A stretch of DNA of 64,000 nucleotides, from the NCBI RefSeq assembly GCF_014203695.1, contig NZ_JACHJO010000002.1, positions 397,893 to 461,892 on the forward strand, read 5' to 3'. The position numbers and the translations under genes are program-made. Positions 17,081 to 26,449 of the stretch are shown one piece after another; position 1 is the first letter of the stretch; every line of letters begins with the position of its first letter. This DNA is from Nocardiopsis algeriensis. GTDB taxonomy: Bacteria > Actinomycetota > Actinomycetes > Streptosporangiales > Streptosporangiaceae. The notes beneath the pieces are model-generated. The model was not told the origin of the DNA. It did not search any database and saw only the letters and a program-made list of their open reading frames with translations.

Positions 17081-17428
17081 GTGGCTGCCAAGAAGGGTGA
17101 GCTGGTACCCCGCCCCCCGAAGAAGGTCGAGTACGAGATCCGCTTCGCCACCGCCGACGCGAAGAAGGGCTGGCGCGACCTGGTGGCGACGATCCGCAAC
17201 CCGATGACGGAGACGTGGGACTTCCTCACCCGCACACCCTTGGTGACGACTCGGACGAATTATCGGCTGAAGGGCGAGCTCGGCACGATCCAGCGCGGCG
17301 GGACGGCCCACGAGCGCTGGCAACACAAGCCGACGGCGAAAGGCACCGCGCGCATCTGGTACTTCGTCGACGGACGGACCGTCTATCTGGAGCAGGTGCA
17401 CACGAGCCACCCGAACGAGACCAAGTAG
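17081..17428 (+). CDS. putative toxin of a type II toxin-antitoxin-like pair
   Basis: 115 residues from a GTG three bases after the upstream stop. The protein is basic, with AKKGWRDLVATIRNPMTETW and an end typical of RelE/ParE-like folds: an Arg-rich strand (RTNYRLKGELGTIQRGG), then HERWQHKPTAKGTARIWYFV and a final strand TVYLEQVHTSHPN. The order strand-basic residue-strand fits the HigB/RelE barrel, where R, K and H residues hold the mRNA, but no single signature proves it. A replicon-stabilising or stress role is inferred from the pairing with a Phd-like gene. Confidence 0.6.
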   Translation: MAAKKGELVPRPPKKVEYEIRFATADAKKGWRDLVATIRNPMTETWDFLTRTPLVTTRTNYRLKGELGTIQRGGTAHERWQHKPTAKGTARIWYFVDGRTVYLEQVHTSHPNETK

Positions 17429-17439
17429 CGGACGTCGGG

Positions 17440-17664
17440 ATGGTCAGGGTGCCGTCTCGTCTCGCACTCGACGGCATCGGTGGAGTCGATACCGGCGATG
17501 AGCTCTTCCCCGCTGTGGGTGTCGGCGCGCATGCGTAACAGGACCATGTCGGCGACAGAGCGGTGACCGGCCCGCTTCTCGCCTTTGCTGGGGACGTCGG
17601 GCACGAGCGGGGCGAGCAGGGCCCACCCGGCATCGGTGAGTTCACGACAGCCGGGCACGTTCAC
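17440..17664 (-). pseudogene. relic of an IS5-like transposase N-terminus
   Basis: Minus-strand frame: VPGCRELTDAGWALLAPLVP, DVPSKGEKRAGHRSVADMVL, LRMRADT. The LTDxxWxLLxPLxP opening and the following R-S-V-x-D-M-V-L-L-R-x-R-A segment resemble the start of IS5-family transposases (LTDAQWALLEPLLP). The frame then loses similarity (GEELIAGIDSTDAVE) and there is no catalytic DDE domain. It lies between the toxin-like gene and the DGPF gene. Confidence 0.5.
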
Positions 17665-17673
17665 CAAGCCTGC

Positions 17674-17692
17674 CGGAGCAGGCCCTGCTCCG
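17674..17692. terminator. palindrome downstream of the DGPF gene
   Basis: CGGAGCAGG-C-CCTGCTCCG, a perfect 9-bp palindrome with one central base, 23 bp past the minus-strand DGPF stop. The tiny centre would open to a 3-5-nt loop in RNA. It may be a terminator or an IS end. Confidence 0.4.
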
Positions 17693-17714
17693 CTCTCACT
17701 TCCACGAACAATGC

Positions 17715-18146
17715 CTAGTGGGCGTACCCCTCCCTCCTCAGCTCCCGCTCGCGCTCCTTGAGGTGCTCGGGCATCTCGTCGCCGAAGTCGTCGGTGCCGA
17801 GGATGCGCCGCAGCACCAGGTTCATCCCGGTGTCGTCGCCCTCCGACGGGTGCGGGCAGCGCTTGGCCCACTCGATCGCCTCCTCGTGCGAGGAGACCTG
17901 AAGGACCCAGTACCCGGCGATGAACTCCTTGGCCTCGGCGAAGGGGCCGTCGGTGACGGTGGCCCGGCCGTTGCGGAAGGAGACCCGGGTGGCCTCGGAG
18001 GAAGGGGCCAGGCCGTCCCCGGCGAGCAGGACGCCGGCCTTGATCATCGCCTCGTTGTAGGCGGCCATCGCCTCGAAGACCTCGGGCGTGGGCTCGGCGG
18101 CCTTCTCGGACTGCGGGTCGGACATGATCGTCATCATGTAACGCAT
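17715..18146 (-). CDS. YCII/DGPF-domain protein, usual partner of ECF42 sigma factors
   Basis: 143 residues. The family signature is TVTDGPFAEAKEFIAGYWVL (about residues 68-87), with the N-terminal MRYMMTIMSDP strand and the C-terminal RRILGTDDFG-(x)-EMPEHLKERERELRREGY helix. DGPF proteins adopt a YCII ferredoxin-like fold; genetic linkage and coupling to ECF42 is established, the biochemical activity is not. The ATG at 18146 has GGAAGG 8 nt upstream. It should be the first gene of a two-gene operon with the sigma factor at 14849-16219, but about 1.5 kb with IS relics and a toxin-antitoxin-like pair now lies between them. Confidence 0.9.
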   Translation of the reverse strand: MRYMMTIMSDPQSEKAAEPTPEVFEAMAAYNEAMIKAGVLLAGDGLAPSSEATRVSFRNGRATVTDGPFAEAKEFIAGYWVLQVSSHEEAIEWAKRCPHPSEGDDTGMNLVLRRILGTDDFGDEMPEHLKERERELRREGYAH

Positions 18147-18318
18147 GGTGTTCACCTTCCGTGCGGCGGGGGTTCCTCTCCCCCGCTCTCGTCCACACGT
18201 CGAACGGGAACCCGCCGGATCGACACCTCCGGAGAAATTTTTTTCCGCCGTCCGGGAGAGCCCGGCCGAGCGGTGCGCACGGGGACATCCACCGGCGGAG
18301 GATCCCTAAGCTGAAGAG

Positions 18319-19008
18319 GTGAACGAGAGACCCCAGACCACGGACGAAGTGCGTGAGGTCGGAGTCGGCCCCTGGCCCGGCCCCTGGCCCGAGGGAGAGC
18401 ACTACGACCCCCAGCTCCTGGCCGAGGGCGACCGGCGCAACGTCGTGGACCGCTACCGGTACTGGAGGCGCGAGGCGATCGTGGCCGACCTGGACGCGGT
18501 CCGCCATCCGTTCCACGTGGCGGTGGAGAACTGGAGCCACGACTTCAACATCGGCTCGGTCGTACGCACCGCGAACGCCTTCGGCTGCGCCGCCGTGCAC
18601 ATCGTGGGGCGGCGTCGCTGGAACCGCCGGGGTGCCATGGTGACCGACCGCTACCAGCACGTGCACCACCACCCGGACACCGACGCCCTCGTGGCGTGGG
18701 CGGCGGAGCGCGACCTTCCTCTCATCGGCATCGACAACCTGCCCGGTGCCGTCCCCCTGGAGACCTACCCGCTGCCGCGCGAGGCCGTGTTGGTGTTCGG
18801 CCAGGAGGGACCGGGACTGTCGGAGGAGGTGCGCGAGGTGTCCCGCGCCGTGCTGTCGATCGCCCAGTTCGGGTCCACCCGCTCGATCAACGCCGGCGCC
18901 GCCGCGGCGATCGCCATGCACGCCTGGGTGCGGGCCCACGTGTTCGGCCAGGAGGTCCGGAACTCAGTCGGACCCGCGGCGCCGCCGCCTTTCGTGACAC
19001 ACCTGTGA
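18319..19008 (+). CDS. TrmH/SpoU family RNA 2'-O-methyltransferase
   Basis: 229 residues. SPOUT motifs are visible: motif 1 ENWSHDFNIGSVVRTANAFG (Asn and Arg of the active site, about residues 72-91), motif 2 AVLVFGQEGPGLSEEV (SAM-binding knot, about 152-167) and motif 3 LSIAQFGSTRSINAGAAAAI (about 180-199, ending in N-A-G-x-A-x-x-I). The fold is a trefoil knot and the substrate (tRNA or rRNA) cannot be told from sequence. The start is GTG at 18319, near GAAGAG; the message may have little leader. It is followed by the GNAT pair. Confidence 0.88.
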   Translation: MNERPQTTDEVREVGVGPWPGPWPEGEHYDPQLLAEGDRRNVVDRYRYWRREAIVADLDAVRHPFHVAVENWSHDFNIGSVVRTANAFGCAAVHIVGRRRWNRRGAMVTDRYQHVHHHPDTDALVAWAAERDLPLIGIDNLPGAVPLETYPLPREAVLVFGQEGPGLSEEVREVSRAVLSIAQFGSTRSINAGAAAAIAMHAWVRAHVFGQEVRNSVGPAAPPPFVTHL

Positions 19009-19049
19009 TCTAACATGGGGGCGAGAACCCCCTACCGGAAAGCAGAGAG

Positions 19050-19685
19050 ATGACTCCGATCCTCACGAAGGCCGACCGGCCCGCCGCCCTCGACGACGTC
19101 CCCTCGATCGTGCGTGTCATGGGCGGGGCCCTGTACGACACGCCCTTCTTCCGGTGGCTCTTCCCCGACGACGCGACGCGTGTGGCCAGGACGCGCCGGT
19201 TCTTCGCGCTGACCGCCGGGTTCGGTTACGTCCCCTTCGGGGACACCCGCGTCGCCGAGGCCGCCGAGGAGCCGGACGGGCCCCCTTCGGTGCGCGGTGC
19301 CGCCCTGTGGGCAGCCGCCGGGCACACCCCCGAGAGCAGGCTGGTGTCGCTGCGGACGTGGCCGCACTGGGCGGAGCTGATCGGCCGCGACCGGAGGGGC
19401 GCCTTCCTCCGCGTCTTCGCCGAGTGGAAGATGGCCGAGCCGCAGGAGCCCCACCTGTACCTGGCCGCCCTCGGGGTGGATCCGGCCTTCAGCGGGAACG
19501 GGATCGCGAAGGGCCTTCTCACCGCCGGCCTGGAGCGGGCCGACGCGGAGGGCCTGCCGGTGTTCACCCAGGTCCTCGACCCCAAGTCCGTCGGCCTCTA
19601 CGAGGCCTTCGGCTTCCGGGTGGTGCGGGAGTCCGCGTCCATGGACGGCGTCACCAGCCACTCCCTCCTGCGCGACCGCCGGTGA
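19050..19685 (+). CDS. GNAT family N-acetyltransferase, copy 1
   Basis: 211 residues. The acetyl-CoA-binding motif A is YLAALGVDPAFSGNGIAKGL (about residues 144-163), where the Q/R-x-x-G-x-G/A loop is SGNGIAKG, and the C-terminal FTQVLDPKSVGLYEAFGFRV block is motif B. The N-terminal DVPSIVRVMGGALYDTPFFR, WLFPDD block is shared with the next gene, so the two are tandem paralogues. A TAACAT hexamer (19012-19017) upstream may be the -10 box. Substrate unknown. Confidence 0.85.
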   Translation: MTPILTKADRPAALDDVPSIVRVMGGALYDTPFFRWLFPDDATRVARTRRFFALTAGFGYVPFGDTRVAEAAEEPDGPPSVRGAALWAAAGHTPESRLVSLRTWPHWAELIGRDRRGAFLRVFAEWKMAEPQEPHLYLAALGVDPAFSGNGIAKGLLTAGLERADAEGLPVFTQVLDPKSVGLYEAFGFRVVRESASMDGVTSHSLLRDRR

Positions 19686-19780
19686 GAGGCGGCACTTGCA
19701 CGAAACACCCCGTATGGGGAGTGCCCGCCGTCTAGCATGGGCGGTGCCCCAGCATCTGTGACGAGGGAAGAGACACAGCT

Positions 19781-20407
19781 TTGACCCCGACGGCAACCGC
19801 GGCCCAGGGTGTTCGCACGGCGAGCGCCGGCGACGTGCCCTCCATCGCGCGCGTCCTGGGTCGCGCCTTCTACGACGATCCCCTCTTCATCTGGCTGTTC
19901 CCCGACGACAGCCGGCGGATGGCGCAGGCCACGCGGGCGTGCGCCCTGCTCGCCGGGTTCGCCTACGTTCCCGGCGGCCACGCGACCGTGGCCGTGTCCG
20001 AGGACGTTGTCCGGGGAGCCGCCCTGTGGGCGTCTCCCGGAAGCGCTCCCGAGGGTCTGGCGGCGGGTATGCGCGCGCTGCCGCACTGGCTGCAACTGCT
20101 GGGACCGGCGAAACTGCTGCGCTTCGCCCGCTACATGAACCGGCTCACGGCGGCCACCCCGTCGGAGCCGCACTGGTATCTGACCTACCTCGCGGCGGAT
20201 CCGGCCACGCCCCACCGCGGCCTGGGCGGACGCCTGATCCGCTGGGGGATCGCGCAGGCGGAGGCGGACGGGGTACCGCTGTACCTGGAGACGATGAATC
20301 CGCACAACATCGGCTATTACGAACGCTTCGACTTCCACGTGGTCAACACGGTCACCGCGCCCGGGGCCCCGACCTCCTACGGTCTGATGCGCTCGCCGAT
20401 GCACTGA
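19781..20407 (+). CDS. GNAT family N-acetyltransferase, copy 2
   Basis: 208 residues from a TTG at 19781 (GGAAGAG about 12 nt upstream). It has the same layout as the previous gene: DVPSIARVLGRAFYDDPLFI, then WLFPDD, motif A YLTYLAADPATPHRGLGGRL (here the canonical R-G-x-G-G/A loop is intact) and LETMNPHNIGYYERFDFHVV. The two proteins align over their full length, consistent with an old local duplication. TAGCAT at 19733-19738 is a candidate -10. Substrate unknown; related enzymes of this length often acetylate small molecules or amino-group antibiotics, but nothing here decides this. Confidence 0.85.
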   Translation: MTPTATAAQGVRTASAGDVPSIARVLGRAFYDDPLFIWLFPDDSRRMAQATRACALLAGFAYVPGGHATVAVSEDVVRGAALWASPGSAPEGLAAGMRALPHWLQLLGPAKLLRFARYMNRLTAATPSEPHWYLTYLAADPATPHRGLGGRLIRWGIAQAEADGVPLYLETMNPHNIGYYERFDFHVVNTVTAPGAPTSYGLMRSPMH

Positions 20408-20476
20408 CCCCGGAAGCGGCACAACACGCCCCACGCGAAGAGTTACGGGCCTTCGACGCAGGGTTACCGTTCTGTC

Positions 20477-20953
20477 ATGGGTTCCCCTTCGCCGCGACCT
20501 GCGCGACTCCGTTCTCGGCGCGTCCTGACCGCGGTGGTTGCCCTCGTGCTCTGCGCCACGGGCTGCACCGCCCCCGCGCTCACCGAAGGGGCCTACCGCA
20601 GCGACGCCCTCCAGTCGGCGACGGAACTGCTCTCCGCCGTGCGCACGGGTGTCCTGGCCGCCGAGCTGGCCGAGGACGGCAAGGCGTTCACCCCCTACCT
20701 CGATGTCACGGCCACCGACGCGGAGGACACCGCCCGGTCCGTCTCCGACACCTTCGGCACGCTCCAGCCTCCCTCCCCGGGCCTCGACGGGCTGCGCCGA
20801 CGCATCACCGCCCTGGGGGACGACGCGGTCGGGGGGCTGTCGGACCTGCGCGTGGCCGTGCGCCGCGGTGACCGGGCGGGCACACAGGAGGCGGCCCGTG
20901 CGCTACGCGACACGGCGCGGGGACTCGCCGACGTCGAGGAATCCCTGCGGTGA
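20477..20953 (+). CDS. small lipoprotein, first gene of an NRAMP/PRC operon
   Basis: 158 residues. A basic n-region (RPARLRSRR), hydrophobic core (VLTAVVALVLCATG) and lipobox (LCATGC) place the lipidated cysteine at residue 30, so the mature protein is anchored outside the membrane. The rest is helical and resembles small helical-bundle lipoproteins of actinomycetes. The stop TGA overlaps the GTG of the transporter gene (GTGA, 20950-20953), so the two are translationally coupled. Its role could be metal capture or assembly of the transporter, but this is inference from position. Confidence 0.8.
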   Translation: MGSPSPRPARLRSRRVLTAVVALVLCATGCTAPALTEGAYRSDALQSATELLSAVRTGVLAAELAEDGKAFTPYLDVTATDAEDTARSVSDTFGTLQPPSPGLDGLRRRITALGDDAVGGLSDLRVAVRRGDRAGTQEAARALRDTARGLADVEESLR

Positions 20954-22179
20954 AGTGGCTCAAGGCCTTCACCCTCGGCATGCTCACCGCCATCGGCGGC
21001 TTCCTCGACATCGGCGACCTGGTGTCCGGTTCCATAGCCGGAGCCCGCTTCGGGATGTCCCTGGCCTGGGTGATCGTCCTCGGTGTCGTCGGCCTGATGG
21101 TGTTCACCGAGATGTCGGCCCGGGTGACCGCCGTCAGCGGCCGGGCCACTTTCGACCTGGTCCGCGAGCGCCTGGGGGCCCGGGCCGGGCTGGCCAATCT
21201 GCTGGCCTCCTACCTCATCACCCTGCTGACCCTGTCCGCCCAGATAGGCGGTATCGCCCTGACACTCGAACTGGCGAGCGGCCTGCACCACCTGTTGTGG
21301 GTGCCGGTGGCAGCGGTGCTGATCTGGATCGTGCTGTGGAAGCTGCCGTTCGAGCGCATGGAGACCTCCTACGGCCTGCTCGGGACGGCTCTGATCGTGT
21401 TCGCCGTCGCCCTGTGGCTGCTGGGCCCCGACTGGGGCGCCCTGGCCGCCGACGCGGTCTCCTTCTCCCCTCCTCCGGACGAGGGGTGGGCCGCCTGGAC
21501 GTACTACGGGGTGGCGCTCTTCGGCTCGGCGATGACGCCCTACACCGTGCTCTTCTTCTCCTCCGGCGGGGTCGAGGAGAAGTGGACGGTCGGGGATCTG
21601 GCCACGGCGCGGGTCAACGTCTTCTTCGGGCTCCCGCTGGGCAGTCTGCTGTCGCTGGCCGTCATGGCCTGCGCAGCGGTCCACCTGGCCCCCGCCGACG
21701 TCCGGGTCACCGACCTGAGCCAGGTGGCGCTCCCGGTGATCTCCGCCCTGGGTGAGCTGGGGCTGGTCGTGGTCCTGGTGGGTTTCCTCGCCGCCACCTT
21801 CGGGGCTTCTCTGGAGGCGGCACTGGCCGCCGGCTACAGCGTGTCCCAGTACTTCGGCTGGCCGTGGGGCAAGTCGCTGCCGCCCCGCCGGGCCGCGGCC
21901 TTCCAGACCGTCCTGCTGCTGAGCATCGTGGCCGGCGCCCTGTTCATGCTCACCGGGGTCGACCCGATCATGGTCACCGAGTACAGCCTCGTGCTCTCGG
22001 CGGCCGCCCTGCCGCTGACCTACCTGCCGATCTTCGTCGTGGCCAACGACCGCGAGTACCTCGGTGAGCGCACCAACTCGTGGCTGACCAACCTGCTGGG
22101 GTCGGTGTACCTGGTGATTCTTCTGGTGGTGTCGGTGGCTGCCATTCCACTCATGCTCTTCACGAAAGCGGGGCAATGA
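20950..22179 (+). CDS. NRAMP-family divalent-cation transporter with non-canonical binding-site motifs
   Basis: 409 residues, 11 predicted membrane segments. In canonical NRAMP, helix 1 carries DPGN and helix 6 carries MPH. Here helix 1 reads GGFLDIGDLVSGSIAGARFG (DIGD in place of DPGN) and helix 6 reads GVALFGSAMTPYTVLFFSSG (TPY in place of MPH). The first Asp is kept, while the Asn and the Met sulfur ligand are changed. NRAMP-related magnesium transporters also lack that methionine, so Mg2+ or another hard cation is more likely than Mn2+/Fe2+; this is inference. It is coupled at both ends by 3-4-nt overlaps to a lipoprotein gene and to a PRC-barrel-like gene. Confidence 0.82.
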   Translation: MKWLKAFTLGMLTAIGGFLDIGDLVSGSIAGARFGMSLAWVIVLGVVGLMVFTEMSARVTAVSGRATFDLVRERLGARAGLANLLASYLITLLTLSAQIGGIALTLELASGLHHLLWVPVAAVLIWIVLWKLPFERMETSYGLLGTALIVFAVALWLLGPDWGALAADAVSFSPPPDEGWAAWTYYGVALFGSAMTPYTVLFFSSGGVEEKWTVGDLATARVNVFFGLPLGSLLSLAVMACAAVHLAPADVRVTDLSQVALPVISALGELGLVVVLVGFLAATFGASLEAALAAGYSVSQYFGWPWGKSLPPRRAAAFQTVLLLSIVAGALFMLTGVDPIMVTEYSLVLSAAALPLTYLPIFVVANDREYLGERTNSWLTNLLGSVYLVILLVVSVAAIPLMLFTKAGQ

Positions 22180-22553
22180 TGCCCGACGTCGTCCTCCGGC
22201 TCGGCTTCACCGTGCTGGACCGCCAGATCGTCGACCGCGAGGGGAACAACACCGGCAAGGTCGACGACGTCGAGTTCACGTGGGACGGGAAGCGGGCCCC
22301 GGTCATGACCGCGCTGCTCACCGACACCGCGGCCCTGGGCCCGCGACTCAGCGGCCGCCTGGGCCGGTTCTGGCGCACGGTCATGCAGCGGATGCGTCCG
22401 ACCTCCGACGAACCCGTCCGCGTACCCGTGGAGGACGTCGAGGAGTTCAGTCCCAGCACCCGGCTGCGCACCGCCGCGCCGGAGAACGCCGTCATCGTCG
22501 AGGACTGGCTGCGCGAGCACGTCATCGGCAGGATTCCGGGGAGCGGCTCGTGA
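22176..22553 (+). CDS. PRC-barrel-like protein 1
   Basis: 125 residues. The segment GFTVLDRQIVDREGNNTGKV, DDVEFTWDG (about residues 9-37) is a typical PRC-barrel opening (L-x-G-x-x-V-x-D-x-x-G-x-x-V-G-K-V-x-D-V), and PVRVPVEDVEEFSPSTRL (about 75-92) is the closing part. The ATG at 22176 overlaps the transporter stop (ATGA). Cytoplasmic. PRC barrels bind RNA, proteins or membranes in different contexts; here coupling to an NRAMP gene suggests a regulatory or scaffold role. Confidence 0.75.
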   Translation: MMPDVVLRLGFTVLDRQIVDREGNNTGKVDDVEFTWDGKRAPVMTALLTDTAALGPRLSGRLGRFWRTVMQRMRPTSDEPVRVPVEDVEEFSPSTRLRTAAPENAVIVEDWLREHVIGRIPGSGS

Positions 22554-22909
22554 GGACCTTCACCACCAGCGACCTGATCGGCAGGAGGGCGGTCGACAGC
22601 GACGGCGATCCCGTGGGTACCGTGCAGGACGTCGTCGTGGGCCGCGTGAACGGCCGCTACGAGCTGCTGGGCCTGGTGATGGGCCGCTCCGCCCTGGCCG
22701 GCCGCCTGGGCTACAGCGGCAGGGAGGGCTCACTGGAACCGCCCTTCCCGTGGCGGCCGCTGCTGCGCTGGATGCGCGGTCACGAGCGGTACGTGGAGTG
22801 GGCCGACGTCCTCGGTCTCGACGGCCCGGAGATCGTTCTCCGCGTGGGGTCGGCGACCCTGCCCGGCAGCCGCCGCGGACACAGCGGCGACGAGCCGGGA
22901 CGGGGCTGA
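22550..22909 (+). CDS. PRC-barrel-like protein 2
   Basis: 119 residues from a GTG overlapping the previous stop (GTGA). FTTSDLIGRRAVDSDGDPVG, TVQDVVVGRVNGRYELLGLV is again a PRC-barrel opening, followed by YVEWADVLGLDGPEIVLRVG. The middle (GYSGREGSLEPPFPWRPLLR) is not seen in the first copy. It ends the four-gene operon 20477-22909. The two PRC proteins are similar in size and fold but not close paralogues, and may form a hetero-oligomer. Confidence 0.75.
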   Translation: MRTFTTSDLIGRRAVDSDGDPVGTVQDVVVGRVNGRYELLGLVMGRSALAGRLGYSGREGSLEPPFPWRPLLRWMRGHERYVEWADVLGLDGPEIVLRVGSATLPGSRRGHSGDEPGRG

Positions 22910-22936
22910 CGCCGTACAGGCCCGGAAACGGCGCGA

Positions 22937-22960
22937 GGCCGCACCCCGAAGGATGCGGCC
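22937..22960 (-). terminator. UUCG-tetraloop terminator of the sdh operon
   Basis: In minus-strand RNA the stem GGCCGCAUCC pairs with GGGUGCGGCC around the loop UUCG, a stable C(UUCG)G tetraloop. The single U-G pair exists only on this strand, showing that it serves the sdh message, 18 bp past the sdhB stop. Confidence 0.85.
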
Positions 22961-22977
22961 CCGCGGACGGGGATCCG

Positions 22978-23720
22978 TCAGCCGACGCCCTTGGCGAGGG
23001 AGCCGAGCAGGTCCCGGTTGAGCTGGGAGATGGTGTCCAGCGGGATGCCCTTCGGGCAGACGGCGGCGCACTCACCGATGTTGGTGCAGTTGCCGAAGTC
23101 CTCCTCGTCGTGCTGGTTGACCATCTTCACCACGCGCGCGGCCCGCTCCGGCTGCCCCTGCGGGAGCATGCCGAGGTGGGTGACCTTCGCGGCGGTGAAC
23201 AGCATCGCCGAGGCGTTCGGGCAGGCCGCCACGCAGGCGCCGCAGCTGATGCAGGTCGCGGCGTCGAACGCGCGGTCCGCGTCGGCCTTGGGCACCGGGG
23301 TGGCGTGGGCGTCCGGAGCGGTACCCGTCGGGGCGCTGATGTAGCCGCCCGCCTGGATGATCCGGTCGAACGCGCCGCGGTCCACGACCAGGTCCTTGAT
23401 GACCGGGAAGGCCTTGGCCCGCCACGGCTCCACCGTGATGGTGTCGCCGTCATTGAAGCTGCGCATGTGCAGCTGGCAGGTGGTGGTCATCTCCGGGCCG
23501 TGCGCCTCGCCGTCGATCACGACACCGCAGGCACCGCAGATGCCCTCGCGGCAGTCGTGGTCGAACGCGACCGGGTCCTCACCCTCCAGGGTGAGCTTCT
23601 CGTTGAGGACGTCGAGCATCTCCAGGAAGGACATGTCGGACGAGACGTCCGTGAGCTTGTAGGTGGCCATGCGCCCCTTGTCGTCGGGGCCCTTCTGGCG
23701 CCAAACGCGCAGAGTGATGT

Positions 23721-23724
<4 letters not shown>
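22978..23724 (-). CDS. sdhB: succinate dehydrogenase / fumarate reductase iron-sulfur subunit
   Basis: 248 residues. Electron-transfer subunit with three clusters. The [2Fe-2S] ligands are in [18 protein letters not shown] (about residues 56-73) plus a later Cys in TTTCQLHM; the [4Fe-4S] cluster in [14 protein letters not shown] (about 155); the [3Fe-4S] region in [18 protein letters not shown] (about 210). The GTG at 23724 overlaps the sdhA stop (GTGA). Cys is missing at one position of the third motif (CxxxxxC), as is usual for [3Fe-4S]. It works with SdhA and SdhC on the inner face of the membrane. Confidence 0.97.
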
Positions 23725-25667
<1,943 letters not shown>

Positions 25668-26369
25668 TTAACTCACCAGTCCAAAGGTGACTGCCAGAGG
25701 CGGGATCGCGAAGCCGACGGCCACGATCAGCGCGATCGCGGTGGCAAGGGCGTTGAGCTTGCCCTGGCGGCCGGCCTTGTTGCCGCCCAGGGTGGTCACG
25801 GCGCTCCAGATGCCGTGCCGCAGGTGGAGTCCGACCGCGACGACGCTGGCGAGGTAGAACAGGGTCACGAACCAGAACTCGGGCTGGAACCCGTTCACCA
25901 TGCGCTCGTACGGGCTGTCCGACCTGCCGCCGGGAGCGATGTTGTTCGTGGTCAGGTGCAGGATGTGGAAGACCACGAAGAGTGCGATCAGGATACCGCC
26001 GTAGCGCATGGTGTACGAGGAGTAGCTGCGCTGCACCCTCTTCGTCACCTGGTACCTGGCGGTCCTGGCCCTGTGGTTGCGGCGCCACAGGACGACGACC
26101 GCGTAGATGTGGATGAGGATGCTCGCCAGCAGGACGATGCGAGCGATCCAGAGGAAGCCCTCGTAGGGCAGGAGCGGGTAGCCCAGCTCCCGGAGGGAGT
26201 GGGCGTAGCCGTCGAAGGCCTCCTGGCCGGAGAAGATCTTCAGGTTGCCGTACATGTGCGCGATCAAATACAGCACAAGGATCGCACCGGTGATCGCCAT
26301 CGCTGCCTTCAGCGCCACCGTGGACCCGTAGGCCGTAGACCGCTTCTTGGTCAAGGTACTGTTCGCCAC
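25668..26369 (-). CDS. sdhC: succinate dehydrogenase cytochrome b subunit
   Basis: 233 residues, five transmembrane helices, no separate sdhD, hence a type B complex that usually carries two hemes b and uses menaquinone. Histidines placed for heme ligation are at YLIAHMYGNLK (about 38), ILIHIYAVVV (about 87), VVFHILHL (about 136) and VGLHLRHGIW (about 182). The start is GTG at 26369. It is the first gene of sdhCAB, transcribed away from the LysR gene, so the 80-bp gap is a shared control region. Confidence 0.93.
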   Translation of the reverse strand: MANSTLTKKRSTAYGSTVALKAAMAITGAILVLYLIAHMYGNLKIFSGQEAFDGYAHSLRELGYPLLPYEGFLWIARIVLLASILIHIYAVVVLWRRNHRARTARYQVTKRVQRSYSSYTMRYGGILIALFVVFHILHLTTNNIAPGGRSDSPYERMVNGFQPEFWFVTLFYLASVVAVGLHLRHGIWSAVTTLGGNKAGRQGKLNALATAIALIVAVGFAIPPLAVTFGLVS

Positions 26370-26425
26370 AGCCTGTCACTTTAATTTCGAGTTAAGTCTG
26401 ACGTCCAAGGCATGAGGACTCTTGT

Positions 26426-26448
26426 GTCCATAGCCCTAGTCTATGGAC
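26426..26448. promoter_or_regulatory. perfect inverted repeat, probable LysR operator
   Basis: GTCCATAG (26426-26433), 7-bp spacer, CTATGGAC (26441-26448), ending one base before the ATG of the LysR gene. An inverted repeat at this position between divergent genes is the usual LysR-type site; its closeness to the start codon suggests autorepression and a message with almost no leader. The flanking 26370-26425 is AT-rich and should contain the sdh promoter. Confidence 0.7.
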
Positions 26449-26449
26449 C

